Assembly (NCBI GenBank): GCA_964016885.1
Contig: OZ024743.1
Coordinates: 121,767,650-121,831,649 of the forward strand
Length of the DNA stretch: 64,000 nt
Direction of reading: 5' to 3'
From: Eledone cirrhosa
Lineage: Eukaryota > Mollusca > Cephalopoda > Octopoda > Eledonidae
Within the stretch, counting starts at the first letter, position 1, and every line of letters starts with the position of its first letter. The notes under the pieces were generated by a model that worked only from the letters and a program-made list of their open reading frames with translations, ran no database searches and was not told the origin of the DNA. The translations under genes were made by a program, and so were the position numbers. This document shows, piece after piece, positions 27,501 through 39,845 of the stretch.

Positions 27501-30500
27501 GTAACATTCAATTTTATCCATACAAATATAGAACGTATAAAGTCCATCTTGCCAACAGAGAAAAACAGACTGGACAAAAGAGAAAAAGCAGTACACCAGG
27601 ACTGCCACACACAACTCATTTAAACACTGATAAACAACTGTACATGATATAATGAAATTATTGTGTAAAGTGCTGTATGAGTGCACAATAGGCCCTCAAA
27701 TAGATAGAGGCACATAACCAAGTGGTTAGGGTGTTGGATTAACAATCAAAATGTCATGGGTATGATTCTTGGACTGGGTGGTGCTTTGTGTTCTAAAGCA
27801 AAACACTCGAGTTCATGTTGCTTCCGTACACTCAGATGAAAATGAGTACCAGCAATAGCTGGGAATAAACCCTAAAATGGATTAACATCCTGTCCAGGGA
27901 AAGGGGTAGTCATGTACTCTCAGTTACTTAACGTCAATGAAACCAGGATAAAAACTAACCTGATGAGCCTCAGGGCATGGAACAGACTTTAACTTTATTA
28001 TATACTAGACCACCCGTGACCCGTTGGGTCTGTTCACTTCAAAATATTCTTTTAAAATCATGTTCAGTTAAAAATAATCTTTAAATAATTAAAATATACA
28101 CAGACATGTACATAATGTGAAATGAAACTGGAAGGCCCATATATATGTGTGTGTCATCATTTATCATTTCATTTTATGTCTGCTTTTCCCTGCTTGCAAG
28201 GGAGGGACAGGAACTTGATTTCTACAGCTGGATGCCCTTCCTAACACCAACCTCATTTACAGTGAGTGCTGGGTGTTTTTTTTCCATGGCGCCTACACGT
28301 CCACTTTACAGTGTGGGCTGGGTGCTTTTTTGCCGTGGCACCTCCACGACCACTTTGCAGTGGAATGATAGGGACCTGAGTCCTATCATCTCATTTCTAC
28401 AGCTGAGTAAACTGGAGCAATGTGAAATAAAGTGTCTTGCTCAAGGAAACAACACATCACCCGGTCTGAGAATTGAACTCACAACCTTTCGATTGCAAGG
28501 CCAATGCTCTAACCACTAAGCTATGTGCCTCCACATGTGTGTGTGTATGTATATATACATAAATGTGTGTGTGTGATCTATATGCACTGGTCATAGACAC
28601 ACACAAACTCACATATATATATATACACACACAACAACACCACCACCAGCTCTCTCTCTCTTCCATTCTCTTCTCCTTCTCTCTCTTTCAATCTACTCTC
28701 ACAACCACTATCTCTTCCTCTCTATCTTTCTCTCTTTTTGTTTATGAAGGTACCTGGAAAAAACCCATATCTCGGAAACCCGTGATCCGATTTGCGCAAA
28801 ACTTGTTTTATTCCATTTGTATTCCTATTTCTGGGGCAACTTCCTTTCAAAGTATTTTCCCATTATGCGCCCTTTTGGCTGTATTATATTACAGGCAAGC
28901 AAACAAGCAATCACAGAGTTTTAGTAATATATAGATTTAAAGCAATAAGATAACAGTTAGACATTTGAGTGACTCTCTACATGTCATTATGAAGGCCTTG
29001 ACCTTGTGATAAGGGTGTTGGACTTACGATCGTAATGTGGTGGGTCTGATTCCTGGACTGGGTTGAACAAAACACTTCATTTCACGTTGCTCCAGTATAC
29101 TTAGCTGAAAATTAGTACCAGCTATAGCTGGGGGTTTAACCTTGCGATAGACTGGCGTCCTGTCCAGGGGGAAGTCATTATGATTTACAACTTTTACACA
29201 TTACAACAGTTATTGGAGAACTATTTTTTTATTTTATACCACAAGATGGGAACAGTATTGTTGCTTACAAATTTCCAACAGGAAAACCATTGGTTCACTG
29301 CATTTCTAGTGGTGAGAGTGACCAAGGAGTGTCTTTAGCTTGGTGCAGAACAAATAGCTCAAGGAACTTTGCAATGCACTTGTTTTTCAGTTTTTTTTTA
29401 TGATATTTACACCATTCTCCAATATATATTGGCAAAAGATACCTGCCTGATGGCACATGGATTAGAAGCAAACTTAACGTGGATTTAAAATTAAAACTTT
29501 ATATCTTTTTACTTATGTCAATATCATAGAATATGGATCAGCTGGCTGATAGTGGCTATTTTACAACTAGTGAGTGTGTGATTAGTGTTCCATAACTGCA
29601 TGACGAAAATGTACTCAAATTATTGTTACTAATAATTGATTGAAGTATTAACTTCATATATTGTGTTTTCATTTACATCTTTTAATTCTTTACTAGCTGG
29701 ACCCATGAAAAATTTCAAAGATAATCCCCTCTCTATATATTATAACACCCTCTCTCTAAATATATGAAAACCACCCTCTCTATATATTATAACACCCCTC
29801 TCTATATATATATATATATATTTAACCCCCTCTCTCTATATATATATTTTAACCCTCCTTTCTCTATATTATAACCCCCTCTCTCTATATTATAACCCCC
29901 TTCTCTCTATATATTATAACCCATCCCTTTCTCTATATTATAAACCCCTCTTTAAATATAGTATAACCCCCTCTCTCTATATATATTATACCCCCTCTCT
30001 CTATATATTTATATATAATAATGCATCTCTTTCTCTATATTATAACCCCCCCCCCCCCCCCCCCCCCTCTCCTTTCCAAACGTTGCAACGCTCTTTGATT
30101 TTCTTTGGCCGTAGATTGTTGTAGATTGTTTACCACCCCACTTCCATTGTTTTACTGAAAGCGTGACACACACGGTCGGACATACGGTTCATAGGTATTA
30201 GCGTATTAATATATAGATATATACCACCCCTTTCTCTGTAAAGTTATGTTGGTACCACAACATCCAGTCCTAAATAAATGAGGTCGTGTAGGTGTCACAA
30301 CAAAAAAATACACAGTCCACGCTGTAATGTGGCCGTCTAGGTAACACAGTAAAAACCTCCCAGTCCACACTGTAAATGTGCTTGGTGTTAGGAAGGCCAT
30401 CCAGCCGTGGAAAACCTGCCAGACAGTCCCATACAAGCGAGATGACCAATCTTGCTTCAAGTGGAACAATTCCCGTCTAAACCCATGCTAGCGTGGAAGA

Positions 30501-33500
30501 TAGATATTAAACAATGATGATGATACAAAATATGGAAGTCATTACGGCTCTCACTTTTTGTAAAGATGGCTGTGTATATTTGTTATTTATATTTGTAATA
30601 AGTAAGGCAATCAAAGATATGAAGACGGGTAAGGCGGCTGTGCCTTTGGAAATAGTTGCTGAAATGCTGAAAGCATCTGGAACGGTGGGACACACTATGG
30701 TCACCTGGATAGTAAACCAAGTAATACAGAATGGGGTCGTACCGAAGGACTGGCATAGCAGCATCATCATTAACTGCTACAAGGGTAAAGGAGATGCCCT
30801 AGATAGGGGAAACTATAGAGGCATTAAATTAATTGACCAGGTCATGAAGGTCACAGAAAAAGTAATAGCGCAACTAATCAGAGAGCGAATTGATCTGGAT
30901 GAAATGCAGTTCCGGTTTGTGTCAGGTAAAAGTACCACAGACGCTCTTTTCATTGTACGACAACTACAGAAGTACCTAGCAAAAAGTAAACCCCTATACC
31001 TAGCTTTTGTTGACTTGGAGAAAGCCTTTGACAGAGTCCCACACCCCATTATCTGGTGGGCTCTCAGAAAACTAGGTGTTGATGAATGGCTTGTGAGAGC
31101 TACACAAGCCATGTATAAAGAAAGAGTCAGCAAGGTTAGAATTAACAACGAATATAGTGAAGAGTTTAGCGTAAAAGTTGGTGTTCATCAGGGCTCCGTC
31201 CTTAGCCCCCTCCTATTTATTATTGCCCTTCAGGCTATAACAGAGGAGTTCAAGACCGTATGCCCATGGGAACTCCTATACGCTGATGATCTAATGCTTA
31301 TAGCTGAATCAATGGCTGAACTAGAGAAGAAATTCCAAACATGGAAGCATGGCCTAGAATCAAAAGGCCTTAAAATTAACCTGTCTAAGACTAAAGTTCT
31401 AGTATGTAGGAAGGAAAATAGGGCACTGGTCCCATCTGGGAAATGGCCATGCTCAGTGTGTAGGAAAGGAGTAGGCAGAAATTCCATTTTATGTCCCAAA
31501 TGCAAAGTATGGGTGCATAAAAGATGTAGTGGGATCACAGGTAAGCTAACTAAGAATATAGATTTTATATCTGGCCGGTGCTCAGGTGCAAAAAGTAGCA
31601 GCAAGTGCCCACAGAATACTAGCTCATTCCATTGCACAGATGGTTCTATAGAAATAGTGGACACCTTCCGTTACCAGGGTGACAAAATCAACAGTGGTGG
31701 AGGGTGCTCTGAAAGTACAGTAGCTAGAATCAGAACGGGATGAAAAAAGTTCAGAGAGCTTATGCCACTCTTGGCCGCTAAAGATTTCTCTCTAAAAATG
31801 AAAGGCAGGCTGTATGATGCCTGCATATGAACAGCAATGTTACATGGCAGTGAGACTTGGGCATTGTGTGAAGAGGATCTATGCAGACTGGAGAGGAATG
31901 AAGCTTGCATGCTCCGTTGGATGTGTAATAGTAATATACGTGAACGGCAAAGCATAAATGAACTAAGTGAGAAATTAGGAATAAGAGGGATCAGATGCTG
32001 TTTACTTAAGAGAAGACTACGTTGGTATGGTCACGTGATGTGCATGAAAGACGACAGCTGTATAAAAAAGTGCAGGGCGATCAAAATAGACGGTTGCCAC
32101 GGAGTAGGCAGACCCAGAAAAACCCGGGACGACTTGATAAATTCCGACCTCACACACTTACACCTCTCCAAGACAATGTCACTGGACCGAGATCTTTGGC
32201 GCTAGGCAGTAATACAGAAGACCCGCCTTGCCTAAGTGCAAAGCGAAACCTACAGTCAGTAGGCACCTCTTACTAAAATACACCCCCGTCCCACTACCGC
32301 CACCCGATCCACACCACCCCTTTCGATGTAAAGTTATGTTGGTACCACAACATCCAGTCCTAAATAAATGAGGTCGTGTAGGTGTCACGACAAAAAAACA
32401 CAGTCCACGCTGTAATGTGGCCGTGTAGGTAACATGGTAAAAACCTCCCAGTCCACACTGTAAACGTGGTTGGTGTTAGGAAGGGCATCCAGCCGTAGAA
32501 AACCCGCCAGACAGTCCTATGCGAGCAAGACAACCAATCTTGCCTCAAGCGGGAAAATTCCCGTCCAAACCCATGCTAGCGTGGAAGATGGCCGTTAAAC
32601 GATGATGATGATGATGATTTGTGTGTATGTGATTTGCAAATGTGTTAAAAATTCTATGTATCAGCCATGCTCAAATAGTATGTGTAACAACAGTTTGTAC
32701 GAAAAGTGGAAGTCGTTACAGCTCTCACTTTTCGTAAAGATGGCTGTGTATATTTGTTATTTATATTTGTGTGACTTGCAACTGTGTTAAAAATTCTATG
32801 TATCAGCCATTACGGTTCTCACTACTGCCTCCACCACATTCAGTATACATGTCCGATGCTGTATGCTAACCACTCCCTCGTGAATATATCATAGAACAGA
32901 CAAGGGGCGGACAGAAGTTCCATAACCCGTAATGTAGACAACTCGTCTAGGAGAGCTACCACTTCGAATAAACTGGTGCGGGGTAGAGAAGTCCCCCTAA
33001 GTCCAGTAAGACAACTTCCCTAGTGCTGGTGGCACGAATAAAAACATCCAGTCCATGCTGTAAAGCGGTGCTGGTGTTATGAAGGGCATCCAACCAGTAT
33101 AATAAATGCCAAAATTATGAGCACAACAAATAAGAATTGCAACAACTGCGTCAACAGCAATAACACTAACCATGTTAGAGCTGCGTAAGGTAGTGGGGTG
33201 GCTGGTGCGGCCATGTACGAGAACTCCCCGACCGACATCAAGCAATCGCACAAAAACAACTGCGTAAACAGCAATAACACTAACTATGTTAAGGCTGCGC
33301 ACGGTAGTGGGGTGGCTGGTGAAGCCATGTGCGAGAACCCCCCGACCGTCATCAAGCAATCGCACAACAGGAATAAGAATGGGACGTCGCATCTCAGTGT
33401 TGTCACACTTAATGTTGGCACTCTAACAGGTAGATCTGGTGAGATAGCGGAGATGCTGGAGAGAGGGCATGTGGATGTGTGCTGCGTGCAAGAGGTGAGA

Positions 33501-36500
33501 TGGAGAGGTGCCTCTGCAAGACTAATCGCAGGCAAACATCGTAGTTATAAGCTTTTCTGGGTGGGTAATGATGATGGGTTAGGTGGGGTGGGCATATTAC
33601 TGGCTGAGAGATGGATCAATAAGACAATAGAGGTAGTTAGAGTTAGTAATAGAATAATTAACATTAGGTTAGTTGTAGGCAAGAGACTACTGACAATCAT
33701 CTCTGCCTATGCTCCCCAGGCAGGCCTAGGTAAAGAAGAGAAAGACGGCTTTTACGAGTAACTTTTACAGACAGCCTCAATGATAGAGGACAGAGACATC
33801 ATTATGCTAGCAGGGGACTTCAATGGACAAGTTGGACAGCTCCAGGATGGATACACTGGGGTACATGGTGGGCACGGTTACGGCTCATGAAATGAAGAAG
33901 GAGTGAGGCTTCTTGAATTTTGTGATGCAAATGCACTAACCATGTGCAACACTAACTTCCAGAAGCCTACCAACCACCTAATAACCTACAAACCAGGCGA
34001 GCACATAAGCCAGATTGACTTCCTGCTAGTTAGACAGCGAGACAGACAGATGGTGTCAAATACTAAGGCATACCCCTACCCCGAGGAAGAATGTACCCCA
34101 CAGCATAGGTTAGTCGTTAGTGATATCTCAGTAAGCAAGAGAAAGAATGAGACATACAGGAAGGTGTGGAAAAGAAAGGTCTGGAAGCTAAAACACCTTT
34201 CATTAAAATATAGCACTTAGCACGCAGGGAGGCTGAGAGTGGGAGGTTTGCCAATGTTCTGCGACGGGAAGATCAGAGACGTGCGGTGTTCCGCATTGCA
34301 AGGCAGTGTGTTAGTGCGAATCAGGATGTTGTTGGAGATAAATGTGTCCGGGATGATGCCAGTGTACTTAGTGTCACGAATGATCAAAAGAAGGAGGCCT
34401 GGGAATGTCATTATGAGAGACTGATGAATGTAGAGAACGAATGGGACAGAGAGGAATTACCCCCAGTAGACCCAACAGAGGGACCAGCTATTGAGATTAA
34501 CAAATATAGGGTACAAAAGGCAATTAAGGAAATGAAGAATGGTAAGGCTGCTGGACCGTCGGAGATAGTTGCTGAGATGCTGAAGGCATCAGGAGAAGTA
34601 GGCACTAAACTAGTTGCATGCATCATTAATCAAGCTATATATGGTGGTGTTATATCCAAAGACTGGTGAGCAGTATTCTCATAAATTGCTACAAAGGTAA
34701 AGGGGATGCTCTAGAGAGGAGCAATTATAGGGGCATAAAGCTAACGGATCAGGTTATGACAGTGGCAGAGAGAATATTAGCGTAACTGATTAGAGAAAGG
34801 GTCAATTTAGATGAGATGCAGTTTCGTTTTGTGCCTCGGAAAAGTACAACAGATGCCCTCTTCTTAGTGAGGCAACTACAAGAGCGGTTCTTAGAGAAGA
34901 ATAGGCCACTATACTTAGCTTTTGTTGACCTAGAGAAGGCCTTTGATAGGGTATCCCAATCTGTTATCTGGTGGTCCCTAAGGAAACTAGATGTAGAGGA
35001 ATTCTTGTGAGGACAGTGCAAGCTATGTACAGGATGCTGTCAGTAAAGTGAGAATAGGAATGGAGTTTAGTGAGGAATTCCAGATGTAAGTAGGTGTACA
35101 TCAAGGTTCGGTCCTCAGCCCACTCTTGTTCATTATAGTCCTCCAAGCCATAACAAAGGAGTTTAAGACTGGATGCCCATGGGAACTTCTCTATGCTGAT
35201 GATCTGGTTCTGATAGCAGAATCAATAGAGGAGCTAGAGAATAAATTCTGGCTATGGAAACAGCAGTTGGAATCAAGAGGCCTGAGAGTGAACATAGCTA
35301 AAACAAAAGTGTTGATAAGTAGAAGAGAGGACAATACTCTGATTCCATCAGGGAAATGGCTATGTTCGATATGTAGGAAAGGAACTGACATAAATTCCAT
35401 AAAAAGTACGCAATGCAGATCTTGGGTACACAAGAGATGTAGTGGGATAGCAGACAAACTAACAGGTAGGGAAAACTACGTATGCAGTAGATGTACAGGG
35501 GAAGTTGGCAGTAGTAATCGCTGTGATAGACTCATTTTTCCAATGCAGGTAGGTTCTATAGAAGTGGTTGATAGCTTCCTGTACCTAGGCGATGAGATTA
35601 GCATGGGAGAGGGGTGTTCCAAGGCCTTAGTATCTAGAATAAGGACGGGTTGGAAGAAGTTTAAGGAGCTGCCTCTTCTGTTGACAAAGGGTTTCTCACT
35701 GCGTACATAAGGATGGTTATATGATGACTGTGTGAGATGCGCGATGCTGCATGGTAGTGAGACATGGGCAGCAACTGCAGAAGAAATGCGATGGCTGGAG
35801 AGAAATGAAGCAAGTATGCTCTGTTGGATGTGCAATGTCAATGTGCGTGAACGACCAAGCATAGACGAGTTGAGAAAGAAACTGGGTATAAGAGGGATAA
35901 GTTGTGGTGTGCAAGAGAGAAGGCTAAGATGGTATGGACATGTGATGCACATGGAGGATGACCGCTGGGTGAAGAAATGCCAGGAAGTCCCAGTGGAGGG
36001 AAGATGCAGTAGAGGTAGACCACAAAAAACATAGGCGGAGGTGGTGAGAGCAGACCTCAGATCGCTGAAACTCACCGAGTAGATGACGAAGGACCGTGAC
36101 AAGTGGAGAGATGCTGTGCTGAATAGGACCCGTCCAACCCTTGCAAGCAGGGAAAAGCGGACGTAAAATAATGATGATGATGATGATATACATTATCTTC
36201 AGTTAGAATAAAATGCATGAATATTTATGAAACTAATAGGATGAAACTAGTGTTTCTTTTCCAGGATCTTGATCTACTTTAAACTGTTTGGGATTTCCCA
36301 GGAAATGCTTCATGTCTTTGGATTTTTTTAAATACACACACAATTACAGACATACATACACACATACATTCATGCATACATAAATATATAGATACATATA
36401 TACAGATACACATAACTACTTGCAGACACACACACACATATATATGCCTACATTTATGCATCATACATTGGATAAAACACAAATCTTTGGATAAAACTGA

Positions 36501-39500
36501 AAATCGTTTGAAGTTTGTAACAAAATAAAATATTGCAATACAAGAAGGCTGGTGAAACGTGGAAGAGAGATACCAGCTGGTCTGAGTGTGATCTACCCGC
36601 AATAACTGGCAATGTAAAAACTGCTACAACTCTGGGAAACTAAACCAGAACAACCTGCCACCCTCTACACACCATCATAAACTGCGAGCAGGGTACAAAT
36701 TGTTGTCCTTAAATGCTCGCAGTTTATGCAACAAGATACATCTGTTCGAATCCTACGTCAGAAGCATCGACCCTGACTTCATCACAGTCACGGAAACATG
36801 GGCACATTCCTTACTCTGTGATGGGGTTTTCATCATTACTGGGTACAACCTTTTCCGCAAGGACCGCATTAACCGCCGTGGTGGTGGTGTGATGGTCTAC
36901 GTTCGTTCAAACTTTTCGGTAATTCCTTGCGTTGATTTGAACGAATCACAGGAAGAAGTTTTTTTCTGTGACATACGTATGACCATGTCAACACTTCTGC
37001 TTGGTGTTGTTTATCGACCCCCAAACTACCATCAGGACACACAGCTTTGCGATATCCTCAGAGTTGCTGCCAAGAAAACAGCCACTTATGTGTTTATTGC
37101 AGGTGACTTCAATCATCCTGAGATCGATTGGGAAACCTTTCGTTGGCCACAGGGTGCAAACGATTTCCTTGAACTAGTGCTGGACTCAAACTGGTCACAA
37201 GTAGTCACCTCTCCAACAAGAGGTGACAACACTTTGGACCTGATCTTCACCACTACTCCTGAAGTGGTTATCAGTTGTACTACTGAGGAATCTCTAGGCG
37301 ACTCTGATCATGCTATGATCATTGCCAATCTGGCACTTGAGGGCAGCAACAAAAACCAGGGCCATCTCCAATCTGCTTGCTTTGATTGGAAGAGGGCGGA
37401 TTGGAACTTGTACTGCACTGAGCTACAGCGCCCAAACTGGCATGAGATGTATAACTCTGGAGATGTGAACTCTATACTCCAGAGCATCCTGGACTCAATA
37501 TGGATAGCGTGTGCAGCATCAGTGCCACGGAAGCGGAAAAATAACCACCCCAAAAGTGCAATCTGGGAAACTTCAGCGGTCCGACTTGCCAGGAAAGAAC
37601 GTCGGAACGCTGAACGGGAATATAAACTGCATAGATCAGATGCCAACAGAAAAAAAGTGGAATAAATCTTCTAACCATCTCAAGCAAGTGACAAAGAAGG
37701 CAGTGCTTGAATTTGAACAGTGCATCGCAACCAATCCTGACAGTAAGGTGTTCTGGAAATATGTTCATTCAAAGCAGAGACCTCACTCTCCAGTTGGTCC
37801 TCTTCGCAATCCCCACACAAGCCAGATCACTGACGATCCCAAGGAATGCGCAGAACTCATTGCTGAGTGCTATGCAAGTATTTTTACTGTTGAAGACCAG
37901 AATGTACCATCTCCACCATCTCTAACATCAAATTCCATAACAACTATGGAATTTACACCTGCAATGTTGCGACGTCACCTTAAGAATAAGCGCAACTATG
38001 CCTCCCCTGGTCTTGATGGTGTGACATACCTGCTTCTCAAACGTGGCGGGGATTTCCTTTTGCGCCAGCTTTCTTTTTTCTTTCAATACTGTCTCAGCAA
38101 TGGTGCTACTCCGGAGCAGTGGAAAACTGCCAGTGTCATTCCCCTGTTCAAAAAGGGCAACCGCATGTCACCTGTCAACTATCGTCCAGTCAGTCTTACT
38201 AGCTGTATGGCCAAACTGATGGAATCCTGTGTCAGAGAAACACTTTGGAACTTCTGGAGCTCTCACAGCCTCATCCGGCCCTCACAGTTTGGATTTATCC
38301 CTAACTCCAGCTGCTGTGATCAGCTTATCGAGTTTCTTGAGGACATCACCCGGATCACTGACAGCGGCTCATGGGTGGATGTTGTTTACCTTGACTTTGC
38401 TAAGGCTTTTAATTCTGTGCCACACAAAAGACTTATGGCAAAACTCTCTGCAATGGGTGTGAGGGATGATCTTTTCGACTGGCTGAAATCCTTCATTCTC
38501 AGCCGAAAGGAAGTAGTCACAGTTCTAGGACAGCATTCTTCACCATATGAGATGTCATCTGGTGTACCACAGGGATCTGTTCTTGGTCCTCTTTTGTTTG
38601 TGGCATATATTAATGACATAGATGCCAACTTACAGAATGCCACGGTACTAAAATATGCAGACGACATCAAGCTGTACCTTGAAATCAAAAGGACTGATCC
38701 TGAAATTTACAACTCTTTCCTACAATCAGACCTGGACACAATGCAGCAATGGATCACAGACTGGCAACTGAAGCTGGCTGTGGACAAGTGTACCACCATG
38801 CATTTTGGAAGGAAAAATCCAGCGTCCACATACTCCCTCCACAACACTGACATCAAAAAGTCCTCTTGTGAACGTGACCTGGGCATTACTGTCAGCAACG
38901 ATTTGCGTTGGACAAAGCATGTCTCTAAGATTGTCAAGAAGGCCGAGGGTGTCTTGGCATCACTCAGCAAGACCTTTGTTAGCCGCTCTCCAGCCATCTA
39001 TTTAAAACTGTATACAGCTATGGTGCGACCACACTTGGAATTCGCATCATCAGTCTGGAACCCCTATCTTGCTCGGAACATTGACCTCCTGGAAACTGTT
39101 CAGAGACGTGCAACCAAGCGCATACCCTCCATCAGACACCTACCATACTCTGAACGCCTTGCTTCCCTGGGCATGGATTCATTGAAGCTCCGACGTCTGG
39201 CAATGGACTTGGTGAATACCCACAAAGTTTTTAACCATCTCGCCAACTGCAACCCTGAGCGCCTCTTTGATCTCCATGTGTCTAACACACGTGGACATGC
39301 CTACAAGATAAGAAAACAGCACAGCTCCCATGACTTTCGCAGACATTTTTTCACGCTCAGAGTTGCTGAAGCATGGAACAAACTGCCTGCGTCAATTGTT
39401 AGCTGCCGAGACACTGCATCCTTTAAGACACTCATGCTTCCCAAAATACGCCAAAACTACACCTGATGTACCCCTTCCATACACATGCACACATGTGTGT

Positions 39501-39814
39501 ATCATGACTCGTGCACTGTTCATTTTACTGATGTTTGTGCATTGCCCTATGTACTGTACATGCACTTTTTTGATGAGTTGTGGTGCACCTGGGCACTGTG
39601 CACAATATTTCGTTATTGTTATTATATCATGACTCATACACTGTTTATTTTCCTGACATTTGTACATTGTTCTATGTACTATACATGCACCTTTGATGAG
39701 TTGTAGTGCACCTGAGCACTGTACACAATAATTTCATTATTATTATTTTAAGTACACAAAGATTTTTAAATGAGAGAAAATCATAAGATACATTTCATAG
39801 GAAGTTACTTGCAC

Positions 39815-39845
<31 letters not shown>

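Larger units (their letters stand above)
28001..28936 (+). repeat. CTAG-type interspersed repeat with internal insertions
   Basis: Starts tatactagaccacccgtgac and ends cagagttttagtaatatata-gat. An RTE tail and a tRNA-SINE (28160-28535) and microsatellites lie inside it. Two more copies share these ends (29691, 49569). Confidence 0.5.

Noticed and set aside
28460..28535. tRNA-like sequence with A and B boxes and an anticodon-like arm
   Set aside because: It continues into a SINE body and has mismatched stems; a functional tRNA gene is not supported.
29727..30066. Regularly repeated short units resembling an array
   Set aside because: Units are low-complexity CT/TA without unique spacers; it is a minisatellite, not a CRISPR array, and the genome is animal.
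31741..31830. In-frame TGA codons as possible selenocysteine or readthrough sites in the RTE
   Set aside because: Relatives have Trp and Arg codons one mutation away; simple decay explains both.
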